Shown here piece by piece: positions 18,811 through 27,916 of a stretch of 64,000 bases of DNA. The DNA is taken from positions 1,426,001-1,490,000 of the forward strand of contig NZ_JQNK01000009.1 of NCBI RefSeq assembly GCF_000745215.1. The letters are read 5' to 3'. Under the pieces are notes generated by a model. The model saw nothing but the letters and a program-made list of their open reading frames with translations. It did no database searches and was not told the origin of the DNA. The translations under genes were made by a program, and so were the position numbers. This stretch comes from Methylosinus sp. PW1. Lineage in GTDB: Bacteria > Pseudomonadota > Alphaproteobacteria > Rhizobiales > Beijerinckiaceae. The first letter of the stretch is position 1; each line of letters opens with the position of its first letter.

Positions 18811-20277
18811 TCAAGCCGCCCACGGCGCCTTGGCGAATTTCCAGACCGGCGAGTTGATCGCCATGTCCATGTCGCGAGCGAAGATCGCGAAGCCGTCATA
18901 GCCGTGATACGGGCCGGAGTAGTCCCAGCTGTGCATCTGGCGGAAAGGAACGCCCATCTTCTGGAAGACGTACTTTTCCTTGATGCCGGAGCCGACCAGG
19001 TCGGGCTGGATCTTCTCGACGAACTTCTCGAACTCGTAGCCGGTCACGTCGTCATAGATCAGCGTGCCGTCCTTCACATAGTGAGTCGTGCGCTGATAGT
19101 CGTCGTTGTGGCCGAACTCATAGCCGGTGCCGACGATCTCCATGCCGAGATCCTCGTAGGCGCCGATCACGTGACGCGGGCGGAGACCGCCGACGAACAG
19201 CATGACCTTCTTGCCTTCGAGGCGCGGACGGTACTTGGCGATCACAGCGTCCATCAGCGGACGATATTTGGCGATGACGCGCTCGGCGCCTTCCTTGATC
19301 TTGTCGTCGAAGTGGCTGGCGATCTTGCGCAGCGACTCTTCGATCTTCGACGGACCAAAGAAGTTGTACTCGACCCACGGAACCCCGTACTTTTCTTCCA
19401 TGTGACGGGAGATGTAGTTCATCGAGCGATAGCAGTGCAGCACGTTGAGCTTCGCGCGAGGCGTCGCCTCGAGCTCGGCGATGGTGCCGTCACCCGACCA
19501 CTGCGCAACGACGCGGAGGCCCATCTCCTCGAGCAGAATGCGCGAAGACCAGGCGTCGCCGCCGATGTTGTAGTCGCCGATGATCGCAACGTCGTAAGGC
19601 GTCGATTCGAAGAGAGCGGGCTTGCCCTCCATTTTGTCGAACACCCAGTCGCGGATCGCATCGTTGGCCAGATGGTGGCCGAGCGACTGCGACACGCCGC
19701 GGAAGCCTTCGCAGCGAACCGGGACGATCGTATGGCCGTTGTACTCCTTGGTTTTTGCCTTGGAGACGGCCTCGATGTCGTCGCCGATCAGGCCGATCGG
19801 GCACTCGGACTGGACGGAGATGCCCTTGTTGAGGGGGAACAGCTCCTGGATTTCGTCGATCAGCTTGGCGAGCTTCTTGTCGCCGCCGAACACGATGTCC
19901 TTCTCCTGGAAGTCCGAGGTGAACTGCATCGTGCCGAAGGTGTCGATGCCCGTCACGCCGATGTAGTAGTTACGACGAGACGCCCAGGAATACTGACCAC
20001 AGCCGACCGGGCCGTGGCTGATGTGGATCATGTCCTTGATCGGGCCCCACACGACGCCCTTCGAACCGGCGTAAGCGCAGCCACGGATCGTCATCACGCC
20101 GGGGATCGACTTGATGTTGGACTTAACGCCGCAGTCCGGCTTGCCATCCTCGAACGTGCCGAGGTGTTTCGCGCGGCGCTTGGCGGTCTTCTCAGGATAA
20201 ACTTCGAGAACCTCTTTGATCAGCGCCTTATTGCGCGCCTTGAGGTCTTCGATGGATTCGGGTTGAGCCAGGCTCAT
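18811..20277 (-). CDS. nifD: Nitrogenase MoFe protein alpha chain
   Basis: 488-aa alpha subunit carrying FeMo-cofactor. P-cluster cysteines lie in [19 protein letters not shown] and [11 protein letters not shown]. The FeMo-co cysteine ligand is in [18 protein letters not shown] and the histidine ligand in [16 protein letters not shown]; the active-site His-Gln region also fits ([18 protein letters not shown] for the loop). All key residues present, so it should be functional. Confidence 0.98.
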   Translation of the reverse strand: MSLAQPESIEDLKARNKALIKEVLEVYPEKTAKRRAKHLGTFEDGKPDCGVKSNIKSIPGVMTIRGCAYAGSKGVVWGPIKDMIHISHGPVGCGQYSWASRRNYYIGVTGIDTFGTMQFTSDFQEKDIVFGGDKKLAKLIDEIQELFPLNKGISVQSECPIGLIGDDIEAVSKAKTKEYNGHTIVPVRCEGFRGVSQSLGHHLANDAIRDWVFDKMEGKPALFESTPYDVAIIGDYNIGGDAWSSRILLEEMGLRVVAQWSGDGTIAELEATPRAKLNVLHCYRSMNYISRHMEEKYGVPWVEYNFFGPSKIEESLRKIASHFDDKIKEGAERVIAKYRPLMDAVIAKYRPRLEGKKVMLFVGGLRPRHVIGAYEDLGMEIVGTGYEFGHNDDYQRTTHYVKDGTLIYDDVTGYEFEKFVEKIQPDLVGSGIKEKYVFQKMGVPFRQMHSWDYSGPYHGYDGFAIFARDMDMAINSPVWKFAKAPWAA

Positions 20278-20315
20278 GACGCCATCCCTTTCTGATTAGC
20301 CTTTGTCTGAAAGAT

Positions 20316-20343
20316 CGGCCCGGCCCCGTGCGAGGCCGGGCCG
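20316..20343 (-). promoter_or_regulatory. Stem-loop between nifH and nifD
   Basis: Perfect 10-bp stem CGGCCCGGCC / GGCCGGGCCG with an 8-nt loop located 17 nt downstream of the nifH stop, the position where nifH-nifD spacers usually carry a hairpin that enriches and stabilises nifH mRNA. No T-run. Role is inferred from that precedent. Confidence 0.55.
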
Positions 20344-20359
20344 CTAGCTTTCAAACGGA

Positions 20360-21556
<1,197 letters not shown>

Positions 21557-21603
21557 CTATTGTAAGATTCAGACGCGCATCGACGTCATTGTCGGAATCG
21601 GGA

Positions 21604-21620
21604 CGGCATGTCGATTGCTT
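21604..21620 (+). promoter_or_regulatory. Divergent sigma-54 promoter for the receiver-like gene
   Basis: CGGCAT-GTCGA-TTGCTT: the invariant GG and GC are 10 nt apart and only two consensus positions deviate. The predicted transcript start is about 25 nt before the ATG at 21655. Confidence 0.68.
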
Positions 21621-21654
21621 AGAAAGCGGGCAGTCAAACTACGGAGCAGACGAG

Positions 21655-22080
21655 ATGCAAATCGGCGTCGAAACGTCCAGGGCGGTCGAAAACAAGCGCA
21701 TTTTCGTCGTCGACGACGACGAGATCATTCGGGCGGCGCTTCAGTTCATGCTGCACGACGAATATGAGACTCATGAGATCGGAAGCCTCGACGCCGCCTT
21801 CGACAAGGCCGCCTCGGCAAAGCCCGATCTTTTGATTTTATCGGAAAATGTCGTGAAGGCGGCAGGCCTTCCTATTTTGAAGGAAATTCCGCAACGCATA
21901 TCCGGCGTGAAGGTGCTGGTGATCGTAGACTCGCTGCAGAGCGGCTTCGGTAAAGAGAGCCAGGCGGCGGGCGCTCACGGCTATATCGTCAAGCCTCTGA
22001 CGGTCGAGTTCGTGCGGCAGAAAGTGGACGTTCTTCTCGGCCGTCGGCAAGGAGTCGCCATTCCGTTGACGGTTCTCTGA
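21655..22080 (+). CDS. Stand-alone degenerate receiver-domain protein divergent from nifH
   Basis: 141-aa single-domain CheY-like protein with no output domain. The acidic pocket DDDE (Asp20-22) and the conserved lysine (HGYIVKPLT, Lys113) are present, but the residue at the phospho-acceptor position is Ser63 (PDLLILSENVV instead of the usual aspartate), so classical phosphorylation is unlikely. The ATG at 21655 follows GGAGCAGACG and fits the sigma-54 promoter just upstream; a longer in-frame reading would start before the promoter. Coexpression with nitrogenase under NifA is inferred; target unknown. Confidence 0.87.
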   Translation: MQIGVETSRAVENKRIFVVDDDEIIRAALQFMLHDEYETHEIGSLDAAFDKAASAKPDLLILSENVVKAAGLPILKEIPQRISGVKVLVIVDSLQSGFGKESQAAGAHGYIVKPLTVEFVRQKVDVLLGRRQGVAIPLTVL

Positions 22081-22110
22081 CATCGAGCGAACGCATTCAC
22101 GAGGCCATTC

Positions 22111-22138
22111 AGGCCGGAGCGCTGGCTCCGGCCTTTTT
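22111..22138 (+). terminator. Rho-independent terminator of the receiver-like gene
   Basis: 10-bp stem AGGCCGGAGC / GCTCCGGCCT with loop GCTG followed by TTTTT, 31 nt after the stop codon. Confidence 0.9.
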
Positions 22139-22170
22139 GCTTTCGGCGTCCATTCCGCGCATGTTACAAA

Positions 22171-22203
22171 CGCAAACGCCCGCGGCGACCGCGGGCGTTT
22201 GCG
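22171..22203 (-). terminator. Hairpin terminator-like element after the thioredoxin-like ferredoxin gene
   Basis: Perfect 15-bp inverted repeat CGCAAACGCCCGCGG / CCGCGGGCGTTTGCG with a 3-nt loop, 20 nt downstream of the minus-strand gene ending at 22223; on that strand it is followed by TTTGT. Likely the end of the nifB-side minus-strand unit, back to back with the terminator at 22111-22138. Confidence 0.7.
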
Positions 22204-22222
22204 CATTGTCTCGGCGTCGTTG

Positions 22223-22555
22223 TCAGAGCTGTGGCACGATAATCAAGCGCTCGACAGGATTTCCGTCGATGAAATGCGATTGAACGATTTCATCGATATC
22301 CGCCTCCGTCCGCGGCGCATACCAGACGCCTTGCGGATAGACGACCATCAGCGGGCCGGCGCGGCAGAAGCCGAGGCACCCCGTCGCCGTCATCGAGACA
22401 TCCGGCAAAGGCTGAGCCCCGAGCTTGGCCTGCAGCCGATCCCACAAAGGCTTCGCGCCGGAAGTGGTGCAGCTCCCACGCGGATGTCCCGGCGGACGTT
22501 GCTGAAAGCATGTGAACACATGGTATTTGAACACGACCGGAAGTTCTTCGAGCAT
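22223..22555 (-). CDS. Thioredoxin-like [2Fe-2S] ferredoxin
   Basis: 110-aa protein of the thioredoxin-fold [2Fe-2S] ferredoxin family (Aquifex/Clostridium type; also the family of Azotobacter Shethna protein I). N-terminal YHVFTCFQQRPPGHPRGSC supplies the first two cysteines, and ATGCLGFCRAGPLMVVYP the last pair. It is the last gene of the minus-strand accessory block, 45 nt after the SIR2-like gene. Possible electron carrier to nitrogenase or cofactor assembly; partner not known. Confidence 0.88.
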   Translation of the reverse strand: MLEELPVVFKYHVFTCFQQRPPGHPRGSCTTSGAKPLWDRLQAKLGAQPLPDVSMTATGCLGFCRAGPLMVVYPQGVWYAPRTEADIDEIVQSHFIDGNPVERLIIVPQL

Positions 22556-22600
22556 TTTCTTATCCTGGATTTGACTGATTTCCGACGACGCCGGCGCCGA

Positions 22601-23500
22601 TCAAGCCGCTTCGTCGGCGGTCGAGGCGACGACCGGCTGCCCGGTGAGGCTCGCCACGAATTCGGCGAGCGGCGTCTCGATACGCGTGATGTTCTGCTCG
22701 GCGAGGAACTTCGCTTCATTTTTAGTCAGAGGGCCTTCGATCACGGCCCAATGCTGATCGGACGACCGCTTCATGATCTGCCGAGCAAAATTGCGCTCGA
22801 GCTGCGTCGTGAAGCGGCATCCGAGGAAGAGGAAATTGCGGCCCTTACGGATCGACTGAACCGATTCAGGAATCGGAGTCTGAATGTCGATTTCTGTCAG
22901 CACCTCGACATAGTCGGAGTCTGAGATGACGAAATTCGCGGCCGGCGTGACCGAGCCGATCGGCTGGTAGAGCAGTGTCTCCCACGAAAGAGTCTCTTCG
23001 GGAGCCTCGGCGGGGGCCTTGGCGCCGGATCCATCGCGGATGAATTCCTTATTGGGCACGAGCGACGAGTCGGGTCGGAAATAATTCACCCAATAGCCGA
23101 AATGTTCGGCTTGCGACACGCCTTGGACAATGCCCCAGCTCTTGCGCCCCGCGAGGGACTTCTGCGGCAGATCGTCGTACCAGGCATTGACCACCAGCGG
23201 CAGGCTCGGCTGCTCGGCGATCCAATTGTGCAGCACGCTCGGATCCGGCGACACCTCGAAAGCCTTTTTCATCGCCGCCGAGATTGTTTTGCGATGCTTG
23301 AAGTTCTCTATGTATTGAGCCGCAGCGGTGAGATTGTTGCGGATTTTGTGCGGAACGGTCGCAGCTTTGGTCAGCTGCACGACCAGCTCTTCGGGAGAGG
23401 CGGGAACCGGGTTCCCGCCTGTCGCCAGCGTCAGCACGCCGGGTCCGAGATAGGGTATCACGAGGCCTCGCTCAAACCCCGTTTTGATTGCGCTCAGCAC
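22601..23500 (-). CDS. SIR2-fold protein in the nif cluster
   Basis: 299-aa protein that reads as a SIR2-like (NAD-binding Rossmann) domain: FERGLVIPYLGPGVLTL at residues about 9-25 matches the usual RG-x-VPFLGAG start, VVNAWYDDLPQKSL (about residues 103-116) matches the TTNYD-type motif, and FLFLGCRFTTQLERNF fits the late SIR2 strand. The glycine motif is altered (GPG rather than GAG). No effector or membrane domain is seen. It lies between the 71-aa gene and the thioredoxin-like ferredoxin gene, so a nif-related rather than defence role is inferred. Confidence 0.72.
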   Translation of the reverse strand: MLSAIKTGFERGLVIPYLGPGVLTLATGGNPVPASPEELVVQLTKAATVPHKIRNNLTAAAQYIENFKHRKTISAAMKKAFEVSPDPSVLHNWIAEQPSLPLVVNAWYDDLPQKSLAGRKSWGIVQGVSQAEHFGYWVNYFRPDSSLVPNKEFIRDGSGAKAPAEAPEETLSWETLLYQPIGSVTPAANFVISDSDYVEVLTEIDIQTPIPESVQSIRKGRNFLFLGCRFTTQLERNFARQIMKRSSDQHWAVIEGPLTKNEAKFLAEQNITRIETPLAEFVASLTGQPVVASTADEAA

Positions 23501-23540
23501 TTGTGTTTCTCCTCTCGTCGAACCCGGATTGCCTGTACAG

Positions 23541-23756
23541 TCACTGAAGCGTGGCGCTCTTGGCGACGTCCAGTTTTTCCGGCGTCAGCTTGAAGGCGCC
23601 GCGACCGCCCGACAGCGCCATGTAGTCCATGGCGTATGCGTTCGTCAGCTTGGTGAACCACTCCTGACTGGAAAGGCTCGCCGGACGCTCACCGATCTCT
23701 TGCACGGTGCCGTCATTGAAAAAGCGGACATGAATGATGACAGATGCGTCGCTCAT
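23541..23756 (-). CDS. Small 71-aa nif-cluster protein
   Basis: 71-aa ORF starting MSDASVIIHVRFFNDGTV with CCGGAGGGG just upstream of its ATG. It begins with an alternating beta-strand pattern and has the block SSQEWFTKLTNAYAMDYM, which looks like a real small domain. 19 nt after the [2Fe-2S] ferredoxin gene and 40 nt before the SIR2-like gene. No family name is assigned; cotranscription with the ferredoxin suggests a fixation-linked role. Confidence 0.75.
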   Translation of the reverse strand: MSDASVIIHVRFFNDGTVQEIGERPASLSSQEWFTKLTNAYAMDYMALSGGRGAFKLTPEKLDVAKSATLQ

Positions 23757-23775
23757 CTTGATTCCCCTCCGGTTG

Positions 23776-24081
23776 TCAGCGACCCGAGTCGAAGCCGAGC
23801 AGCTCGACCGTGACGTTCTCGGTTCCGAAATTGGCTTGGCAAGCGAGACGCGATTTCGAGCCCACGCCGACGATCGTGTCCAGCTGCTCGTTCTCGGCGC
23901 GCGTTGTCTTCGACAAGCTCTTCTTTCCTTCCTGGACGAAAAGATGGCAGGTGCCGCATTTGGCCTCGCCACCGCATTTGCTTTGGATCTTCTCCTCCGC
24001 TTTGAGAATCGCGTCCAGGAGTCTGCTGCCCGGCTCAACTTCGATGGTTTTGCCCGACGGCAGAATGGTCAGTACCGGCAT
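23776..24081 (-). CDS. [2Fe-2S] ferredoxin, adrenodoxin/Isc-like
   Basis: 101-aa ferredoxin with the Cys-x5-Cys-x2-Cys...Cys pattern (Cys36, Cys42, Cys45 in SKCGGEAKCGTCHLF, and Cys81 in RLACQANF). The chosen ATG at 24081 is preceded by AAGGAGGAG. It resembles the FdxD-type ferredoxins seen in nif regions, but the symbol is not certain. A sigma-54 promoter match lies 44 nt upstream, so it may head its own unit with the 71-aa, SIR2-like and thioredoxin-like ferredoxin genes. Confidence 0.93.
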   Translation of the reverse strand: MPVLTILPSGKTIEVEPGSRLLDAILKAEEKIQSKCGGEAKCGTCHLFVQEGKKSLSKTTRAENEQLDTIVGVGSKSRLACQANFGTENVTVELLGFDSGR

Positions 24082-24124
24082 GTCGTTCACTCCTCCTTGC
24101 CAAAGGTCCTCACGCCTTCTTTCC

Positions 24125-24140
24125 AGCAAGTTTCGAACCA
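24125..24140 (-). promoter_or_regulatory. Possible sigma-54 promoter of the [2Fe-2S] ferredoxin gene
   Basis: Minus strand TGGTTC-GAAAC-TTGCT has the invariant GG and GC at the right distance and would start transcription about 33 nt before the ATG at 24081. No TGT-N10-ACA site was found upstream, which lowers confidence. Confidence 0.45.
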
Positions 24141-24330
24141 CTCTAAATTTCGTGCAGCTGCGCGCGCGACAGGGCGCATCGCGGGCAAATAGGCGCAGCG
24201 TTTTTGGGCATGATGGGGGTTTTCGTTCGCGCGGTTCGGCCACTCTCGGCCACTCGCGCCTCGGGTCACGTCCGTTTCTGGACAATGACGTGCCGGCAAT
24301 GGACGCGCCGGCGCGAGGCCGGCGCATCTC

Positions 24331-25482
24331 TCACAGATAAATAGCGGCGCCCGCGCCGATATTGATCGAGGCGTCCTTCATCGTGCCGACAATGAAAGCG
24401 ATCTGGCTTTCAGTCAGATGAGCATGGAACGGCAGCGCGACCGCGCGATCCGCGACTTTCTCGGTCACGAAGAAATTGCCGCGCCGATAGCCGAGATCGA
24501 AATAGTAGCGCTGCAAATGCAGCGGATGCGAATAGGCCGCGGCGTCGATCTTCTCGGTCTGCAGATCTTCGATGATCTGATCACGGCTGGAACGCGAGAA
24601 GCGCGTGCCGAGATGCACGACATAGAGGAACCAGTGAACCTCCTCGACGTCGGGCGCGATATAGGGATCTTTGATCCCCTCGAAGGACTTCACATATTGG
24701 TAGAACCAGCGCTCGACCCTGGTGCGGCGCGCGAGCAGCAGTTCCAGCCGTCGAAACTGCGCCAGACCGAGCGCCGCGGTGATGTCGCTCATCGCCGCCT
24801 GCATCGGGGGATAGGCGCCGAGCACCACCGAGGACCGCTCCGCGATCCGCCGGCTGCGAAGATTACGGATCGCCGAAGCGCGGTCATCGTCGTCCGTGAC
24901 GATCATGCCTCCCTCGCCGCAGGCGATGACGCCGGGCTGAGAAAAGTCGAACACCGAGCAATCGCCGAAGGAGCCGACCAGCTTGCCCTTGTATATCGAG
25001 CCGATGGCCTCGGTCGAATCTTCGATGAGGATCAGCTTCTTCGCTTCGGCGAGCTGGCGAAACGGCTCCCAAGGCGCCGGATGTCCGTTGGAATTGCCGG
25101 CGACGATCGCTTTGGTCTTGTCGGTAATGACCGCTTCCGCCTTTTCCGGCGCCAAAGTGCCGGCCCAATAGTCGATGTCCGCGAACACCGGCCGCGCGCC
25201 GGAGAGCGCGATCGCATGCGTCGTCTCACGGAAAGAATGGGCGGACGCGACAACCTCGTCGCCCGGGCCAATGCCATAGGCGCGCAAGGTCAGCAAAAGG
25301 CCGATCGTCCCGCTGGACACGGCGATCGCATGCTTGCGGCCGAGATATGCGGCGAACTCCGCCTCGAATTCTTCGACTTTCGGTCCCGCGGACAGTCGCG
25401 GGGAAGTGATCGTCTCGACGACCGCATCCAGATCACTCTGGGCGAGGTCCGGATCATTCATCGGCAGAAGGGACGTCTGCAT
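24331..25482 (-). CDS. DegT/DnrJ/EryC1/StrS-fold protein lacking the catalytic lysine
   Basis: 383-aa fold-type I PLP aminotransferase homologue. Conserved features: AVSSGTIGLLLTLRAYGIG, GDEVVASAHSFRETTHA, the PLP-ring aspartate in LIEDSTEAIGSIYKGK (Asp155) and GEGGMIVTDDDD. The Schiff-base lysine normally five residues before GEGG is replaced: the segment reads DFSQPGVIACGEGG, with Gly184 at that place, and the usual NYRM motif reads YPPMQ. It is therefore unlikely to be a normal transaminase. It is 6 nt after the 87-aa gene, inside the nifB-side unit. Confidence 0.88.
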   Translation of the reverse strand: MQTSLLPMNDPDLAQSDLDAVVETITSPRLSAGPKVEEFEAEFAAYLGRKHAIAVSSGTIGLLLTLRAYGIGPGDEVVASAHSFRETTHAIALSGARPVFADIDYWAGTLAPEKAEAVITDKTKAIVAGNSNGHPAPWEPFRQLAEAKKLILIEDSTEAIGSIYKGKLVGSFGDCSVFDFSQPGVIACGEGGMIVTDDDDRASAIRNLRSRRIAERSSVVLGAYPPMQAAMSDITAALGLAQFRRLELLLARRTRVERWFYQYVKSFEGIKDPYIAPDVEEVHWFLYVVHLGTRFSRSSRDQIIEDLQTEKIDAAAYSHPLHLQRYYFDLGYRRGNFFVTEKVADRAVALPFHAHLTESQIAFIVGTMKDASINIGAGAAIYL

Positions 25483-25488
25483 GCTCGC

Positions 25489-25752
25489 TCACCTTTTCGG
25501 GGCAACCACCAATCCTGTGGCGACGGTCGGATCCGCAGTGATCTTGACGCAATGATCGCGGGCGTCGATCAGAAACAGGTCGCAATTCTCATAGCTGCGG
25601 AACGGCGTCTCGTCCTGAATATCCGCCTTGTCGCATCTCATCGCCGTGAGGCCGGGCGCCACTTGTCTCAGAGCGGAAACGGCCGCCTGATCGGCGGCCG
25701 CCGTCGCGAGCGTAGCGTCGATCGTCTCGAGTTGCTCGGTCGCGATCGGCAT
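25489..25752 (-). CDS. Small 87-aa nif-cluster protein
   Basis: 87-aa ORF (MPIATEQLETIDATLATAAA at the start) between nifT (3-nt gap) and the DegT-like gene. The N-terminal 35 residues are a predicted helix, the rest strands with two cysteines (RCDK, NCDLF) and a third in DHCVK. It resembles small proteins found next to nifT in other nif clusters (I recall DUF6129, not verified). Function unknown. Confidence 0.78.
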   Translation of the reverse strand: MPIATEQLETIDATLATAAADQAAVSALRQVAPGLTAMRCDKADIQDETPFRSYENCDLFLIDARDHCVKITADPTVATGLVVAPKR

Positions 25753-25755
25753 TTG

Positions 25756-25968
25756 TCAGTCTCCACTTATTTTCTTGGCTTCGACCGTGATCGGAAGCGA
25801 CGTCTCCGCCGCCATCTCGGGCAGCTGAAGCACCCAACCATTGGCGAGGGTCACTGTGCCGCCCCACAATTGAGGGCTACCCTGTTCGACGATCGGCTCT
25901 TCGAGATCCTTCTTCGGCACATAGGCCGAAAGAATGCCGTCGGAGCCTCTGCGGATCATGACTTTCAC
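25756..25968 (-). CDS. nifT: NifT/FixU family protein
   Basis: 70-aa protein matching NifT/FixU throughout: MKVMIRRGSDGILSAYVPKK at the start, DLEEPIVEQ, LWGGTVTLANGWVLQLP and PITVEAKKISGD at the end. It is usually located beside nifZ and nifB, as here. Disruption has little effect in other bacteria, so its role is not defined. Confidence 0.95.
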   Translation of the reverse strand: MKVMIRRGSDGILSAYVPKKDLEEPIVEQGSPQLWGGTVTLANGWVLQLPEMAAETSLPITVEAKKISGD

Positions 25969-26043
25969 ACTGCGCCTCGCTGTTAGGTTGACCCTTGTCG
26001 TTTAGCAATGTTCATACCGCGAGTCGTGCGAAAAATCAGCGCG

Positions 26044-26268
26044 TCAAACCGGCTCGATCTCCTCCTCGAAGCAGCCGATCACCGTCTTCTCGCCGAACTC
26101 CACGATATAGACGGGCGTATCGCTCTCGACATGCTGGCCGATCTGCACGATCTCGCCAGGATCGCCGGCCTTCACGAGCAGGGCGTCCGGCTCATGCCCC
26201 GGATGAGAGCCGTCGTTGAAGAGATCAACGGTGGCGCGCACCCGCATGCCCCAATCATATTTGATCAT
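26044..26268 (-). CDS. nifZ: Short NifZ-domain protein
   Basis: 74-aa protein consisting only of a NifZ-like SH3-type barrel: MRVRATVDLFNDGSHPG, LVKAGDPGEIVQIGQHVE, PVYIVEFGEKTVIGCFEEE. It is a shorter divergent paralogue of the product of the gene it overlaps by 4 nt. NifZ assists P-cluster maturation on NifK; whether this short copy does the same is unknown. Confidence 0.85.
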   Translation of the reverse strand: MIKYDWGMRVRATVDLFNDGSHPGHEPDALLVKAGDPGEIVQIGQHVESDTPVYIVEFGEKTVIGCFEEEIEPV

Positions 26269-26561
26269 TGAGCCGCCTCTTGGGTCACGACCTCGACTGG
26301 CTCGAGCTCCTTCTTGCGCATCCCGACCTTGTAGCCAGTCTCCACGAACTCGACGCCATAGATGTAGAATTGCTGCAAAAACGTGCCGATGCTCGAGACG
26401 TAGCCGATCTCGCCTTTTTTGACGAGAATTTCGCCGACGTCCTTGCCCGGGAAGGTTCCGTCGTTTCGCACCACCTTCTTCGACTTGACTTTCTCACCAT
26501 AGTTGAAGGCGGGCGGATCGTTCAGCTCGACGGCGCCGTCGTCACGGTTGATATTGCTCAT
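26265..26561 (-). CDS. nifZ: Nitrogen fixation protein NifZ
   Basis: 98-aa NifZ: NDPPAFNYGEKVKSKKVVRN, DGTFPGKDVGEILVKKGEIG, SSIGTFLQQFYIYGVEFVE and MRKKELEPVE are all family blocks. NifZ acts with the chaperone system in forming the second P-cluster of the MoFe protein. Overlaps the LRV gene stop and the short nifZ start by 4 nt each. Confidence 0.95.
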   Translation of the reverse strand: MSNINRDDGAVELNDPPAFNYGEKVKSKKVVRNDGTFPGKDVGEILVKKGEIGYVSSIGTFLQQFYIYGVEFVETGYKVGMRKKELEPVEVVTQEAAQ

Positions 26562-27367
26562 ATCCGTTCCTCGATTTGGCTGTGGTTGCGCTCCGAGACT
26601 TTCCGGCCGGACGGATCGGGCGTCTCTCCGAGCCGCGCTTCAGCGGTCTCGCGCACGATCGGGTCCTCGTCGGAGAGAAGCAGTCGTATGTCTGTCAGGG
26701 CCGCGCGCTGCGCCACCTCGTAGCGCACGCGCCAATCCGGGTCGCCGATCAGCGCGGGAAGCTGCGCGGCGTCGAGCCGCTGCGCCGCCTCGAAGCGGAC
26801 GGTGGCGTCCGGGTCCGTCGTCATGCGTTTCAGCGCCTGCGGCGCGATGCGCTGCGCGACGACGCGCCGAACCTCGATCTCATCGTCGTCGATCATCAGC
26901 ACGAGCAAATCGGGCGAAATTCGACGGGCGACGACCTGACGGACATAATAGTCGCGATCCTCGATCATCGGTAAAAGATCGACGGGGTCGAGCCGATGCG
27001 CGACCCTGATCCTCACCTCGCGATGCGGATCATTGCGAAGCTTGAGAAGATAGCGATCGGGAAGGCGCCGCGCAGCGCTCCAGCGGACCGTCTCTTCGGG
27101 ATCGTCCAAAAGCGCCGGCAGGAGGAATATCTCGGCGGCTTTGGCGGCCCAGGCGCGCACCTCGAAATAGGGATGCGCGAGATAAATTCGCGCCAGCTTC
27201 GGATTCCAATCGAAGAAGCGATCGATCCGACGCGCATAGCGGTCGAACACGCAGGCGCGCAGCGGCTTGCAGCGGCCCTCGGCCAGAAGCTCGCCGTGAG
27301 GACATTGGCCGCAATCGACGGGTGCGCCTTGCCAGTCGATGGCCTCGTCGATCTCGTCAGTCGACAT
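26558..27367 (-). CDS. Fe-S leucine-rich-repeat-variant (LRV) protein, copy 1
   Basis: 269-aa protein. N-terminal cysteine cluster DCGQCPHGELLAEGRCKPL...ACVFDRYARR (Cys19, Cys22 and two more within 16 residues), then about eight 24-residue helical repeats with the recurring VR-x-x-VA-x-R pattern (for example DREVR-type DPHREVRIRVAHRL, DRDYYVRQVVARRI, DPDATVRFEAAQRL, DPDWRVRYEVAQRA). This is the architecture of the Azotobacter LRV protein, which holds a [4Fe-4S] cluster. Start chosen at MSTDEIDE (27367), overlapping the TPR gene by 11 nt. Confidence 0.9.
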   Translation of the reverse strand: MSTDEIDEAIDWQGAPVDCGQCPHGELLAEGRCKPLRACVFDRYARRIDRFFDWNPKLARIYLAHPYFEVRAWAAKAAEIFLLPALLDDPEETVRWSAARRLPDRYLLKLRNDPHREVRIRVAHRLDPVDLLPMIEDRDYYVRQVVARRISPDLLVLMIDDDEIEVRRVVAQRIAPQALKRMTTDPDATVRFEAAQRLDAAQLPALIGDPDWRVRYEVAQRAALTDIRLLLSDEDPIVRETAEARLGETPDPSGRKVSERNHSQIEERI

Positions 27368-27899
27368 CCTCGGCCTCCCGTTGCGCGAGCACGGTGAGCA
27401 GCAAAGTGGCGCCGACCTTGTCGGTCGGGTCGAGCTCGAGGAGCTTTTGCGCGGCCTCTCGTCCCTCTTCATGCTCGCCCATGCGCATCTGCAGATACGC
27501 ATAGCCTTTGAGCACGAACATGAAGAAGCGCGGCAGCACCGCCTCGTAGTTGGCGAAGTCGGCGTCGCCTTTTCGCACATCGCGCCAGTCGAGCGGCAGC
27601 GAATTATCGATCGCCGCCCTTGTCAGGCACGTCTTGGCGATCTCGAGCGTGTCCTCGAGACGGTTCTTGTAGAAGTAAAATCGGTAGAGTCCGATCAGCA
27701 CCGCCACATGGGTCGGGGCCGCGCGACGCGCCTCGAACAGATGTTGTTCTGCGACGTCGCCGAGGTGGTAGGAAAGCGCCGCTTCGCGGAGATGACGCTC
27801 GGCTTCCGCCGGCAATCCGGCGCCGAAGACAGGAGAAGAGAGAATCTCGTCTCCCGTGTCGAAGGCCTCATTGCGTAGAGCGCCATCTCCGTTCAACAT
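27357..27899 (-). CDS. TPR-like protein, copy 1
   Basis: 180-aa helical protein with two or three tetratricopeptide-like units (residues about 31-65 EAERHLREAALSYHLGDVAE; 66-100; and FFMFVLKGYAYLQMRMG near residues 123-139). It is a paralogue of the protein at 30612-31091 (shared LDWRD/LDPRSW, LKGYAYLQMRMG/LKALSFIQLKRG, LELDPTDKVG/LKVLDPPGHVG). 17 nt after the HesB gene. Probably a scaffold for nitrogenase maturation; inferred only. Confidence 0.82.
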   Translation of the reverse strand: MLNGDGALRNEAFDTGDEILSSPVFGAGLPAEAERHLREAALSYHLGDVAEQHLFEARRAAPTHVAVLIGLYRFYFYKNRLEDTLEIAKTCLTRAAIDNSLPLDWRDVRKGDADFANYEAVLPRFFMFVLKGYAYLQMRMGEHEEGREAAQKLLELDPTDKVGATLLLTVLAQREAEDVD

Positions 27900-27916
27900 G
27901 AAGCGTTCCTATCCAC

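Noticed and set aside
22601..23500. SIR2-like gene as a defence (Thoeris/DSR-type) effector
   Set aside because: Single domain, altered glycine motif, no TIR or second effector gene nearby, and position within a nif transcription block argue against a defence island.
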